Part shown: positions 11,731 through 21,207 of the stretch, piece by piece
How positions within the stretch are numbered: position 1 is the stretch's first letter
Layout of the letters: each line of letters starts with the position of its first letter
Source of the DNA: Excoecaria cochinchinensis
Taxonomy: Eukaryota; Streptophyta; Magnoliopsida; Malpighiales; Euphorbiaceae
Direction: 5' to 3'
Assembly: GCA_947683425.1 (NCBI GenBank)
Contig: CANTUQ010000324.1
Location: forward strand, 372,001 to 436,000
Length of the DNA: 64,000 bases
Notes under the pieces: generated by a model
What the model was told of the DNA's origin: nothing
Databases searched by the model: none
The model's input: only the letters and a program-made list of their open reading frames with translations
Program-made: the position numbers and the translations under genes

Positions 11731-11962
11731 GCAAAATCTGCCTCCTTGCACCCAATGCTCCTAAAATCAACCCCGAACCTCCAATTTAGCTCCGGATTAA
11801 AACAAAACACTTAAAAACATCCCAAAATTTATTAAAAACGATAAAAACATTAAAAACTAATAAAATGTCAAAAACTAATTAATTAATATTAAAATTAAAT
11901 AAATAAAACACATAATTATGCCAAGAATTAATCTAAAATATTAATATAATTACAACTTATCA

Positions 11963-11998
11963 ACTACCCCAAACTCAAACCTTTACTCGTCCTCGAGT
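11963..11998 (-). other. Polypurine tract and Athila-type 3' signature
   Basis: On the minus strand, directly before the 3' LTR, the sequence reads ACTCGAGGACGAGTAAAGG then TTTGAGTTTGGGGTAGT. A CTCGAGGACGAG motif followed by a G-rich run just before TGATAAG is a recurrent signature of Athila-clade 3' ends, known to me from plant genomes. It supports the orientation and lineage call. Confidence 0.75.
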
Positions 11999-14339
11999 AA
12001 ACTGAATGAACCTCATTCTCAATTATTTCAATCTCCACAAAAGAAAATAAGGAGTCATTCTCAATTAAGGAACAAGAAAATAGGCTTGTAAATACCAATG
12101 CTTACTAAATAATAAATAAACACAAGAACATACCAAGCAATTTCTCTGTGTGTGTGCAAAAGGCCAAAACAGAATTTTTATCATTTAAAAACAAACCTTC
12201 TAGATACAATGTTGGGAACAAGAATCAACTCGAATGCATGAATGCACTAATGGCTTTCCACTCAAAGCTCAAGAAACACTATATGCCTTTTCTTACGTAC
12301 CAAACCTTACTAGAAGGTCATCTCCACTAAATAGGACAAGACAAAACAAAGAATCAAGAGGTCTTACATTTTGGTTGTAACGTTAGGCTTAGGTAAATTG
12401 GCTAACAAAGAAAGATCAAGTCACTAGAGAAAAATGGCCACTACCTAAACAAAACCACAACCACCCAACTAGACTAGTGAAAATTCCCAACTCAATTACA
12501 TACCATCAAAATAAAATTGGTCTTAAAGACACCTTAGCTCATCAACTCAGCTCACAATAACAAATGCCACATAATATTCAACACTGATCTTCACAAGGCA
12601 CTAGTTCAAGTCTTACTAAATTTTGTACCCCAAACTCACATTTTGCTCAATTTGTTAGGAAAAACTTGCAATGCTTCTTCCTTTTCATTTTTTTTATTTT
12701 TTTTAAAAGAAGCATCAAAAACCAACTAGCCACTAAAAATTCATGAAGCACTTAATAAATCCAAAAATATCAACAAGAACTAAAATTGAGCTCTAATTTT
12801 CAAAAGACCAACAAACCACATAAATCACATTCCTCTTTGTCAACCCCAAACTCATATCTTTAAATGGGCTCAACTCTCCATTACACACACCAATCAATTC
12901 TCAAACAGAAATTTACATCAAAAATTGACAAAAACTAAACTCCTTTTTACCCAAAATACAAACCCAATCTTACTAGAGTGGCCACTCTTCAAACGGGAGG
13001 CAAAAATCATTTAAGACTAAAGGTAGTTTTAATATGTGTAACAATAAAACAAGCACGCATTCAGCATACTAAATAATAGGCTCAACGGGCTAACAAGAGA
13101 CTATGCAATCAAGGTAGGAAAAGTCATTTAAAAGAGCTATACAAAGAAGGGTTGCCTAAATCATTTTCTAAGTTATGTCTCATCCGAGGGTCGCTTCAAC
13201 GGGTAATCAGAAAGGTTCTAGTGCTCTTAGTGACTTTTCATCTAATCCCCTAATTGCAACTAGATTTTTCTCAATTTTTAAAAACAGGCCCAAAGTGCTC
13301 AAAACTTAGAAATTGCAAGGTATAATCAAGGTTTACATGCAGTCTAGCAAATAAAGATACAAACAAGACTATTTCTCACTCAACTTAAAATTGAATGAAA
13401 CACAAATTTCTAAAACTGAGATTAAAATTATTCATAATTGAGAACCACTAGGACGAAATAAAAATTTAAATCGAAGGAAAATCAAAAAGAAACAACAATA
13501 AAAATATTCAGATACAAACTTGGCACAAAACACGCCACAAACAAAGCAAAACTAACTAAAAACCACTCAAACACAACAAACTAAAAAGACACATACAAAA
13601 CAAAACTGGTTTTAGTTTGAAAAATATGAAATGGTACTCCACCCCAAACTCGAAATGTTGCACTGTCCTCAGTGCAAAGAAATGAAGTACACAAATAAAT
13701 TTCTCAAAAATTTTCCCTTGCTGTGCAAAAAGCTCATTGAATTTACAAATTATTGCAATCATCTCAAAATGGCAAACATAAAATAATTACTGTGCAAAAC
13801 TAAAAACAATCCAAAATTCCTACATGCCACCTATGCAAAAATAAAGAAACTCAAAACCTGTGCAAAAATCCAATAATCTCTGTGCAAAATGAAATATTCT
13901 GAATTATGTGATATTCACAGCCAACACAAATAAAATATCTATCCTATCACATGGCATTGGCTCAGCCACACAATTTCAAAATATAACAAAGTAAATAAAA
14001 ATAACATTATGTCTTACTACATCAATTTCATTAACTACAAAATAAATAGATTATAAAATCTGTTATGAAAGAATCACTTTCTGAAAGATATACAATATAT
14101 CAATGTTGTGGTCGTCTCAAATGTGGAGGAAATAGAGTGGAAACAGGTGTAAAAAATCCACGAATCTCACTGCTCAACCTGTCCAACTGTGCAATAATCC
14201 TCTGCTAAAACGCTCCTAAGAACGCGTCTTTCTGCTCAGCTCCTATGACCATATCTCGGCGCACCTGCTCCATCTGAGTCTTAATGGAAGACAAACGCTC
14301 CCAAGCTCTCTGCACTTACAGGTCCATGCCAGATATCAA
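11999..14339 (-). other. Non-coding 3' region of the Athila-like element
   Basis: About 2.3 kb of AT-rich sequence between the large ORF and the PPT. I see no ORF with family resemblance, no zinc knuckle and no polymerase motif. It probably replaces lost or never-present sequence. Confidence 0.6.
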
Positions 14340-15632
14340 CTAGTCACTCTGAGAGGTAGCTGCCCTAACCTCCGCCAATCCTCTGCTCAACTCATCCAAT
14401 CTATCCCAAACCCTCTCCTGGAAAGTTGTCTGCTCCCTCCTCAACTCACTAAAAGAAGTCTGAAGCATGCTGATAGAAGTCTCAAACTGCGTCATCGATG
14501 CTGTCATAGAATGAATCTCAGATATCAAAGTTTGGACCAAAGAAGCATCTAGATGTGGAGCTGAGGGTGGAGGGGCTGTGGAAGAAGATGGCTCATCATG
14601 CCCCTGAGCATAACGACTCATATCTGGAGGGGAGAATGGTATGTCAATCCACGGCCTCACCCTCCTACTGGACGTACTAGCTGTCGCTCTCTGTGGTGAA
14701 GGTGGTGGTGGAGCATCAACATTATGATCAGCTGGTGGGTGGGCATCATCAGAATCGCCCTCTCCATCATCACCCAAGTCATGGGCCTCCAACTCCTCTG
14801 CTCTCCTCAGTCTATATCCACTCTCGGGAGATGGATCCTCTATACCTATCCTACATCTGAGTACTACCTCCTCATCAATCAAATAAGATGATGTAAAGTG
14901 TCGTCCCATATCAGCAGTAGGCAGATGTAGGGCTCTCATGATTATGGTGATCAACCCACTAATCCCAATCCTCTTCCCTGAGGTGGCTGTAGCTCTCTTT
15001 AGTTGCTTATACAACCAGGGTATGGCATTGACTCTGATATCGGTCTCCATAGCATAAAGAAAAAATAAATCTGGTGTAGTCACATTGCTTGGACACCCTG
15101 GTCGCATGAACACTGAAGATGTCATCACTCTATGTAGGTACTGATAGACTGGAGAGCGGAGTTTTGTTGACTTGGTGTTTCTCGCCTGAAAGTCCATATT
15201 GGGCTTCCCAATAATTGCCCAATGTGCAGTTGATTCACCAACTATTTGCACCTCTCCATCCACCGGCAATCTCAAATATGTAGCTAAGTCTGAAATCGAA
15301 AGATAATAGGGAATATTGCGCACTCTAAACTGAATGGTATTCCTATCATCCTTAGATAACCTTGGAGAGTACTGAAAAGTACTAAGGAACTCCAATGTTA
15401 TCTCAGGATAAGTCGAACCATTCAGAGAAAAGAACTCCTCCCATCCGATGTTCCTCAGCAAAAATAGCACCCTCTCTTCAATGCCCAGTTCCGTGAGTGT
15501 TTTCCTACTCATGAACCTACTGGAGATAATGATCTTTGAAGCTAACTTGTTGAACAAGGTGCGCTGTGCCGGAGTCAACCACTCAGGAGGCGCAATGGGC
15601 GCTGAAGGTTGCTCATCTCTATTGCGAACCAT
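14340..15632 (-). CDS. Athila ORF1-like / putative plant transposon protein, intact
   Basis: 430 codons from an ATG at 15632 in a good context (ACCATGG); the frame is open further upstream but without family similarity. Residues ~10-250 match the plant family known as Athila ORF1 or putative plant transposon protein. The recognisable core includes STYPEITLEFLSTFQ and TIQFRVRNIPYYLSISDLA, with a hydrophobic PGCPSNVTTPDLFFLYAM segment further on. Then come an acidic stretch (~260-290), Pro/Ser-rich linkers with runs of P, and a C-terminal ~90-residue coiled-coil-like helix (SLVQTLISEIHSMTASMTQF and beyond). No membrane span and no catalytic motif are visible. The function of the family is unknown. 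A polypyrimidine-CAG acceptor lies 4 nt before the ATG, suggesting a spliced subgenomic mRNA. It is uninterrupted, unlike nearly all other ORFs in the window. Confidence 0.85.
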   Translation of the reverse strand: MVRNRDEQPSAPIAPPEWLTPAQRTLFNKLASKIIISSRFMSRKTLTELGIEERVLFLLRNIGWEEFFSLNGSTYPEITLEFLSTFQYSPRLSKDDRNTIQFRVRNIPYYLSISDLATYLRLPVDGEVQIVGESTAHWAIIGKPNMDFQARNTKSTKLRSPVYQYLHRVMTSSVFMRPGCPSNVTTPDLFFLYAMETDIRVNAIPWLYKQLKRATATSGKRIGISGLITIIMRALHLPTADMGRHFTSSYLIDEEVVLRCRIGIEDPSPESGYRLRRAEELEAHDLGDDGEGDSDDAHPPADHNVDAPPPPSPQRATASTSSRRVRPWIDIPFSPPDMSRYAQGHDEPSSSTAPPPSAPHLDASLVQTLISEIHSMTASMTQFETSISMLQTSFSELRREQTTFQERVWDRLDELSRGLAEVRAATSQSD

Positions 15633-15636
15633 GGTC

Positions 15637-15655
15637 CTGAAAAAGAAAGTATAAA
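15637..15655 (-). promoter_or_regulatory. Candidate 3' splice site before the Athila-like ORF
   Basis: The minus strand reads TACTTTCTTTTTCAG then GACCATGG. A pyrimidine run ending in CAG placed 4 nt before the start codon fits a splice acceptor. The matching donor was not identified. Inference from sequence only. Confidence 0.5.
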
Positions 15656-15698
15656 CTTTATTCAAAACATCCTTAGGTTCATGAAGTGCAAACCACAT

Positions 15699-17816
15699 CT
15701 ATAACTAAATTGGAAGAATAATATCAAAACTCACCAAAACTTCACAACAGAAATTTGCAAAATAAATATACTTTCTAGCTAATGATGATGCAAAAATAGA
15801 AACATGAAGCATAAGGCAAATTTATAAACATATTGAAGTACAAAGTCTATGCACAAAATAGTAAAAATTGGAAGATTGCACAAATTAGAATTTAAAGAAA
15901 TTAAAAATGAAAAGCACAAGGTGGAGAATAAAATACGCATAAGTAATTCATCATTGAAATGCAATTGCTAAGAATAAAATAAATGCAATTTAATGGAGAA
16001 TAAGAGAGAGAAATGCAAAGTTTGCTGCATCAATGCCTTATTCATAGCAAAAAATATGTAGGATAAAATCAAAGTTGCATGTAAATAAGAATTTGAAAAA
16101 TTGGCATCCAATACAACTCATCCTAATCCCATCAATTCGGGAGCTAGCAAACATGCATTTGTCTCAATTCAATCAAGTACAATAATCAATTGCATCTAAA
16201 TTAAAAACTAAATCAGCAGCAAATACTTCTAAAACAAAATAATGCCAAGCACAATCTCAAATAACTCAAAATTAATCTTGCAACATTTCCCCCTATCCAT
16301 GCTATGCCCAAATAAATCAATGCAATGAAAACATTTAAATTCCCCAATTGAAGTTCAAAATCCCATCTTCCATGATTCTCCCTTTCAAATGACCAATTAA
16401 AGAACAAATGCAAGCTAGATAATTGAAAAATAAGCCCAAAACTCAGTCAACATGGCAGCCTCAAAACCTAGCAAAGAATGACATAAAAATTAAGCTCAAG
16501 AGACTGACAATTCCTAAACAAACTGCTCCATTAAAACTGGACAACTTCAAGCATAATAGCATGTTAACCCAACTTCAACAGTGCCAATAATGATGAATTT
16601 TCATGACAAATAAGCACAAAGTTCCTGCCATCCAGCTCTAACATAAACCTCATAGTTCACATTGACAATTTCTACAAGAATCATGCACAAAAATTGTTGT
16701 ACAGATCAAATAAAAGCACAAAATTTTCTTTGAACATCCATTAAGGCATTTAAGCAAACAACTGGTGTGCATGAATATAAACTGGATTTGTGTGCAAATT
16801 TAATAACCCCAACACCCAAAAATCTGTACAAACGCACAAGACAAGCAGCACAATTCACATAATCACAAATAAATATCGAAATCCCAGAGAAATTGAGTGG
16901 AAGTAAATGCACATTTACACAATAACATTTAGAACAGAGATGGGGGAAATATACATACCTGTAGCTTGCAAAAATTACTGGAATGCTAAAGTTAAAAATT
17001 TGAAAACCGCGAATTGAAGGAAGGGCTCAGTTCAATCTAACTCGAACTCAAGCAGAAATCTAGAACTTGTGCAAAAATGGGGAAAAATCAATATCGGGCA
17101 AGAATTTAGGGGAAAAGCGAAAATTACATAGAAAATGAGAATATATTACTAATTACAGCTCGGAATTAACAATTAAATTTAAATTACCTGCTAAAAGCTT
17201 GGATTGCAAATGAAGATCAAAGAGAAATATTGAAAGAAAATTTTAAATTGAAGATCAGGGGGAACAGAGGTGAAGGAAAGAGAAAAGAGCAGCAAAATGA
17301 GCACAGGTGTGTTTTAAGAGGGCTATACGAAAAGCACAGCTGTGCTTTTGAAAGAGGCACAGCCGTGTTTTACACAACGCTATGTTTCGGCGTGTTTCTT
17401 AAACGAAAGCACAGCTGTGTTTTCGCACTTTACCTGATGTTACTGCCCTGATGCACCACATCTCACGGTGACAACAGTTTTTAATTGTCACCGTGAGATA
17501 GCTGTTAAATGCTACTGTCCAGGAAATTTCAACTTGCAATTTTGGATGCTCAATTTTTTTTCTTCTTGTCTCCCTATTAAATTCCAAAACAATAAACCAA
17601 ACCAAAACCAATTAAAAACAAAAATTAGAAATCAACAAATTAACCATGAAAAACGACAAATTAACATTCTAACACACCAAAAATTTAAGGAAAATTATAA
17701 AGACTCAAAAATAAACAATTAAAAATTAAAAACATAAAACACAAAAACACATATAAATGACATATAATTAAATAGAGAGGGTTAAGATGAAAAGTTCTCG
17801 TTTAATGAGTCCCAGC
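15699..17816 (-). other. Non-coding leader region of the Athila-like element
   Basis: AT-rich, no convincing ORF. It carries a compact palindrome cluster at 17300-17500 described separately. The rest shows nothing I can name. Confidence 0.6.
17300..17500. repeat. Internal palindrome island with two word types
   Basis: GCACAGGTGTG at ~17311, GCACAGCTGTGC at 17334-17345, GCACAGCCGTG at ~17358 and GCACAGCTGTG at ~17409 repeat the LTR word. At 17462-17497, CTCACGGTGACAA and TTGTCACCGTGAG form a long hairpin. This second word is the one that fills the Tekay-type LTRs at 1-840, 7716-7889 and 46254-46356. Confidence 0.85.
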
Positions 17817-18059
17817 TCAACTCATGTTACTCTCGGGTGGACGAGCTTGTGAACCAAATAATGGTCTTTCCGGTTTTTGCTCCTCATTTTCCCCCGTCAG
17901 TAGGAAAAAATCATCGAAAGCCACCAAGGTGGGCAATTCCATGTTTTCGATGAAGTATGACTCCACCTTGGGTTCACTATAAACGAACTCTACCGGCTCT
18001 TCCAGCCTAAATAAATCCTTCAAATGGACTGAACCAGTGCTTCCATTTGAGAATCGCAT
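17817..18059 (-). CDS. Overlapping acidic ORF, candidate frameshifted extension
   Basis: 80 codons beginning inside the 3' end of the coiled-coil ORF (18020-18607) in another frame, overlapping by 40 nt. Acidic, with a motif LFRLEEPVEFVYSEPKVESY. It may be a real downstream reading frame, reached by a frameshift or re-initiation, or the broken C-terminus of the same protein. I do not recognise a domain. Confidence 0.4.
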   Translation of the reverse strand: MRFSNGSTGSVHLKDLFRLEEPVEFVYSEPKVESYFIENMELPTLVAFDDFFLLTGENEEQKPERPLFGSQARPPESNMS

Positions 18060-18607
18060 AACTCTTGCTCCTTTGGTGAACTATCATGCACAGAAAAACT
18101 GAAATTAGTTTCCAAATAAACACAAGATTTGTCTTCAACAATAATTGGTTCCTTTTCTTCTTCATGCAACCCATCCTCAAAAATTTCAAAATTCTCATTA
18201 ATCTTTATAGGTGCATGACTCAATTCACCACCATCTTTTTGATCACTCGAAGAGACAATTAAAAACTCCAACTTGGATTCCAAATTTTGGATCTCTAATG
18301 TTTGATTCTTTAATAGATCCCCTTCAGCCTTGATCCTCTCATCTTGAAAGTTGATTGTAGCCTGCAACTCCCCCCTTTCTGCTTGGTATTCCTTCTCTCT
18401 ACAATAAATGTAGTTTGAAAGACGTTCGATATGGGCAAAGTGAGACTCTTGTGATACACATGAAGAGTGAGGATCTTCAAAAGACGGTGAATAGGTGACT
18501 GGTGAAGTTGAATACAATTGTCGTAACTCTTGCATCTCCCTCATCATATCATTCACTTGAGCTCGCAAAAGGACCAACTCATAATCTTGAACACTATCTT
18601 GCATCAT
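18020..18607 (-). CDS. Coiled-coil ORF near the PBS, unknown function
   Basis: 195 codons, first ORF after the tRNA-Asp PBS, start at ATG 18607 (ATGATG). Residues ~8-35 (LVLLRAQVNDMMREMQELRQ) and ~65-125 (REKEYQAERGELQATINFQD and following) have heptad-like hydrophobic spacing typical of coiled coils. The C-terminal third is acidic. It occupies the gag position but has no capsid or zinc-knuckle motif. Possibly a structural, Gag-substituting or RNA-binding protein of the non-autonomous element; this is inference. An 80-codon ORF overlaps its 3' end in another frame. Confidence 0.6.
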   Translation of the reverse strand: MMQDSVQDYELVLLRAQVNDMMREMQELRQLYSTSPVTYSPSFEDPHSSCVSQESHFAHIERLSNYIYCREKEYQAERGELQATINFQDERIKAEGDLLKNQTLEIQNLESKLEFLIVSSSDQKDGGELSHAPIKINENFEIFEDGLHEEEKEPIIVEDKSCVYLETNFSFSVHDSSPKEQELCDSQMEALVQSI

Positions 18608-18719
18608 TTTGAAAATACCTCAAAATATTCCTGCAAAGATAAACACCAAATTAAAACAAAAAGAAAAATATAAACCTCAAACTAACTCAACTAAAGATAT
18701 AAAACAAACAACACCGTTT

Positions 18720-18737
18720 TCCCCGGCAACGGCGCCA
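18720..18737 (-). other. Primer-binding site, tRNA-Asp
   Basis: The minus strand reads TGGCGCCGTTGCCGGGGA, which is complementary to the 3' end of plant tRNA-Asp including CCA. It lies 6 nt inside the 5' LTR boundary (18744). A tRNA-Asp PBS is characteristic of the Athila clade. Confidence 0.92.
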
Positions 18738-18743
18738 AAAACT

Positions 18744-20413
18744 TGATCGGTGATCGGCAAGTGTACCGAATCGACAAGTAATAAAGTGGGGTATAGTTAG
18801 GACCCCGAGTTATCCTACCCAAGGGAAAAAGGATTGTCACGTTAAATATCTATAGAAGAGTGAATTTGAGATATCCCCAGTTTGTTTGGCGGAGAAAACT
18901 AAGCTAAGCAAGAAAATAAATTAACAATTAAAAATAAAAGTGTTCATCAAGAAATTACTCAAGGATGAAATTAAATGCTTAGGAAATTCTATCCTCACAA
19001 ATGTAATTGGAAAATGGTAAAACAATATAAATATGAAATTCTGGACAACCCAACTAAACCCAAGCGTCCCATTCCGGAGCAAGCTACTCTAATTGCATGA
19101 CGTCCCATTCCGGAGCAAGCCATACAACTAGCCTAAGCAAGGGTCTAAAGTCCTAGATTTGGTTTGCTTTCCCATTCTGGAGCCAAACAACCCAAAATCC
19201 ATATATTCCTCACATCCCACTCTAGTCTTAAATCATAAAATCCTGCACTTTTAGATTCCCATTCCGGAGCAGTCCAAAAGACACAGCAAGAATGATAAAA
19301 ACTGAGTATAAATAAATTATAACAAAAATTAAATTTGAAATCAATCATCATTCCGGACTAAATCATGATCAAACCTAATAATCATTATAATTGCAGAAAA
19401 TATAACAAGAGAAATAAAAGAAATTATGAAAATATTCATTAAATCCAAATATCCAAAATACAAATATGATTCAAGAACTCCTAAGCAAGAATAACAACGC
19501 TAACATCAAGAATATAAACATAAAATATGAAAAATCAAAGTTTAGAATACACCCTTTATGAGAGAGAAAATAGATCTTGAAGCTCTTATTCATCAACCTG
19601 CGAATCTCCTTGAATCCCCAAAAATATAAATTTAAACTAAAAATAATCTAAATTAATTAAGAACAAAATTGCAATCTAAAATTAAATCTATCTAAAACCG
19701 AATTTAAAAGGAGAATTAAAACCTAAAATAAAATAAAAGACTGCTGGAAACTAAAAGAAAAATAATCCTAAATCTACCAGCCCCCCTTAGATGCAACGGC
19801 GCTTTCATTTAATATCTGAAGAAAAGCACAGCTGTGTCTTGTAAAAGCACAGCTGTGTCCGTGAGTGTTAGGGCGTCGTGTGCGCGATCAGGTGGGAAAA
19901 GACGCAGCACAGCTGTGTTTCTCGCATAAGTACAGCTGTGCTCATGGGCGAGAGAGTGCGCGACCAGGTGGGAAAAGATGCAGCACAGCTGTGCTTCTCG
20001 CATAAGCACAGCTGTGCTTATGGGCGAGAGAATGCGCGACGCTGTCCTCCGTGTGCGCGCCTTGCTGCGTAGCATAGCTGTGCCTTTCGCATAAGCACGG
20101 CTGTGCTTCTGGCGTGATCGGCTGTCTGCATGCTTCCTCCAAAAGCACGGCTGTGCTTTGCAAAAGTACAGCTGTGCTTTAGGCAAAATCTGCCTCCTTG
20201 CACCCAATGCTCCTAAAATCAACCCGAACCTCCAAATTAGCTCCGGATTAAAATAAAACACCTGAAAACATCCCAAAATTTATTAAAAACGATAAAAACA
20301 TTAAAAACTAATAAAATGTCAAAAACTAATTAATTAATATTTAAATTAAATAAATAAAACACATAATTATGCCAAGAATTAATCTAAAATATTAATATAA
20401 TTGCAACTTATCA
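18744..20413 (-). repeat. 5' LTR of the Athila-like element
   Basis: 1670 bp, same ends and same internal layout as the copy at 10292, including four CCCATTCCGGAGC boxes (19068-19270, one mutated) and the GCACAGCTGTGC palindrome island (19825-20182). It is followed on the plus strand by TTTTT, the target duplication. Confidence 0.95.
19825..20182. repeat. Array of GCACAGCTGTGC palindromes (5' LTR)
   Basis: Same array as in the 3' LTR. Several individual palindromes differ between the two LTRs (for example GTACAGCTGTGC near 20166), so they have mutated since insertion. Confidence 0.9.
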
Positions 20414-21207
20414 TTTTTCATATATTTATTTATGTTTAATTGATTTTAGAATTTTTGCTAATATTTTTATTGTTGTTTTTTTTATTGGGGCTTAAAATGT
20501 GATTGTGCTTGTGTGAGCATTTTCGTGACCAAACGGAGCGGTCACGGCGTGTAGGAGACCATATCATTTGGGTGAGACCTTACGAACCCTTTATTTGTAT
20601 GATTGTGTTTGTTTATAAATAAAGTATTTTTATTTTATACGCGTGTAAGATAAAAAATCACAAAAATATTTTTATGACTAAACCGGGATTTTTATTAATA
20701 AATTAGGACTAATGTCCTCGATTTTAGCCAATGATTGCAAAATATCACGAATTAAAATGAAGAGTTAAACTTTCTAAAAATGGGAGCAATTCGTCCCGAT
20801 TTTCAAGCCAATAACAGAAATAACTCTTTAATACCCTTTTAAGTGAGCATGAAGGAACCAATGTTCCTAAACCAAATAAATATCCCGATTTATGCATGTA
20901 ATTCTTCTTGATTGATTTTGTTTGATTGTTCAACTTTATGTTTATATATATTTTATGGGCTCTTGTAATTAATTATTTTTAGGGCAAGTTTATTTAGCTT
21001 TCTTTTATTTAGGGATTGTATTCTATCCCAATTTCCATTTTAATTTTGCTTAGCTTTTCTTGTCATTTGGGGGATTGTATTTGTTCCTATTTCTCCTTTG
21101 TAAATGGTGTGGCTTTGTGTGTTTACCGTCTTATTTACCGCTTTCTTTACAGCTTTTATTTATCTCTTTCTTAGTGCTTGCAATGCGCCTTTAATAAAAT
21201 GCATCGA
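20414..21207 (+). mobile_element. Tat family A LTR, second segment (3' truncated)
   Basis: Continues the LTR of 8833-10291: GTGAGCATTTTCGTGACC near 20514, ACTAATGTCC near 20709, CCAATGTTCCTAAACCAAAT near 20859, TTGTATTCTATCCC near 21008, and TGCGCCTTTAATAAAATGCATCG near 21184. It ends by eye near 21207, where Tekay-type LTR sequence begins. The U5 end is missing. Confidence 0.75.

Larger units (their letters stand above)
10292..11962 (-). repeat. 3' LTR of the Athila-like element
   Basis: 1671 bp, TG...CA ended. On the plus strand it has four CCCATTCCGGAGC boxes (10616-10818), AT-rich sequence, then a palindrome-rich GC island (11370-11730). It pairs with 18744-20413 and differs by scattered substitutions and a few 1-2 base indels. 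Confidence 0.95.
10292..20413 (-). mobile_element. Complete non-autonomous Athila-like LTR retrotransposon
   Basis: Two direct repeats (10292-11962 and 18744-20413, roughly 97% identical by eye) begin TGATCGGTGATCGG and end CAACTTATCA. They are flanked by the 5-bp duplication TTTTT (10287-10291 and 20414-20418). On the minus strand the order is 5' LTR, tRNA-Asp PBS (18720-18737), coiled-coil ORF (18607-18020), a long non-coding leader, an Athila-ORF1/plant-transposon-protein ORF (15632-14340), a non-coding tail, PPT, 3' LTR. No Gag zinc knuckle, protease, RT, RNase H or integrase is present. It must therefore be mobilised in trans, most likely by an autonomous Athila-clade element. It interrupts a Tat LTR. 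Confidence 0.92.

Noticed and set aside
11357..11751. Overlapping ORFs on both strands with HSCA-type repeats (also 19809-20276)
   Set aside because: They are readings of the GCACAGCTGTGC palindrome array in several frames, not a repeat protein.
18720..18737. Possible tRNA gene remnant (also at 27275, 31133 and 23451)
   Set aside because: Only ~12-20 nt complementary to tRNA 3' ends next to LTR boundaries; these are primer-binding sites.
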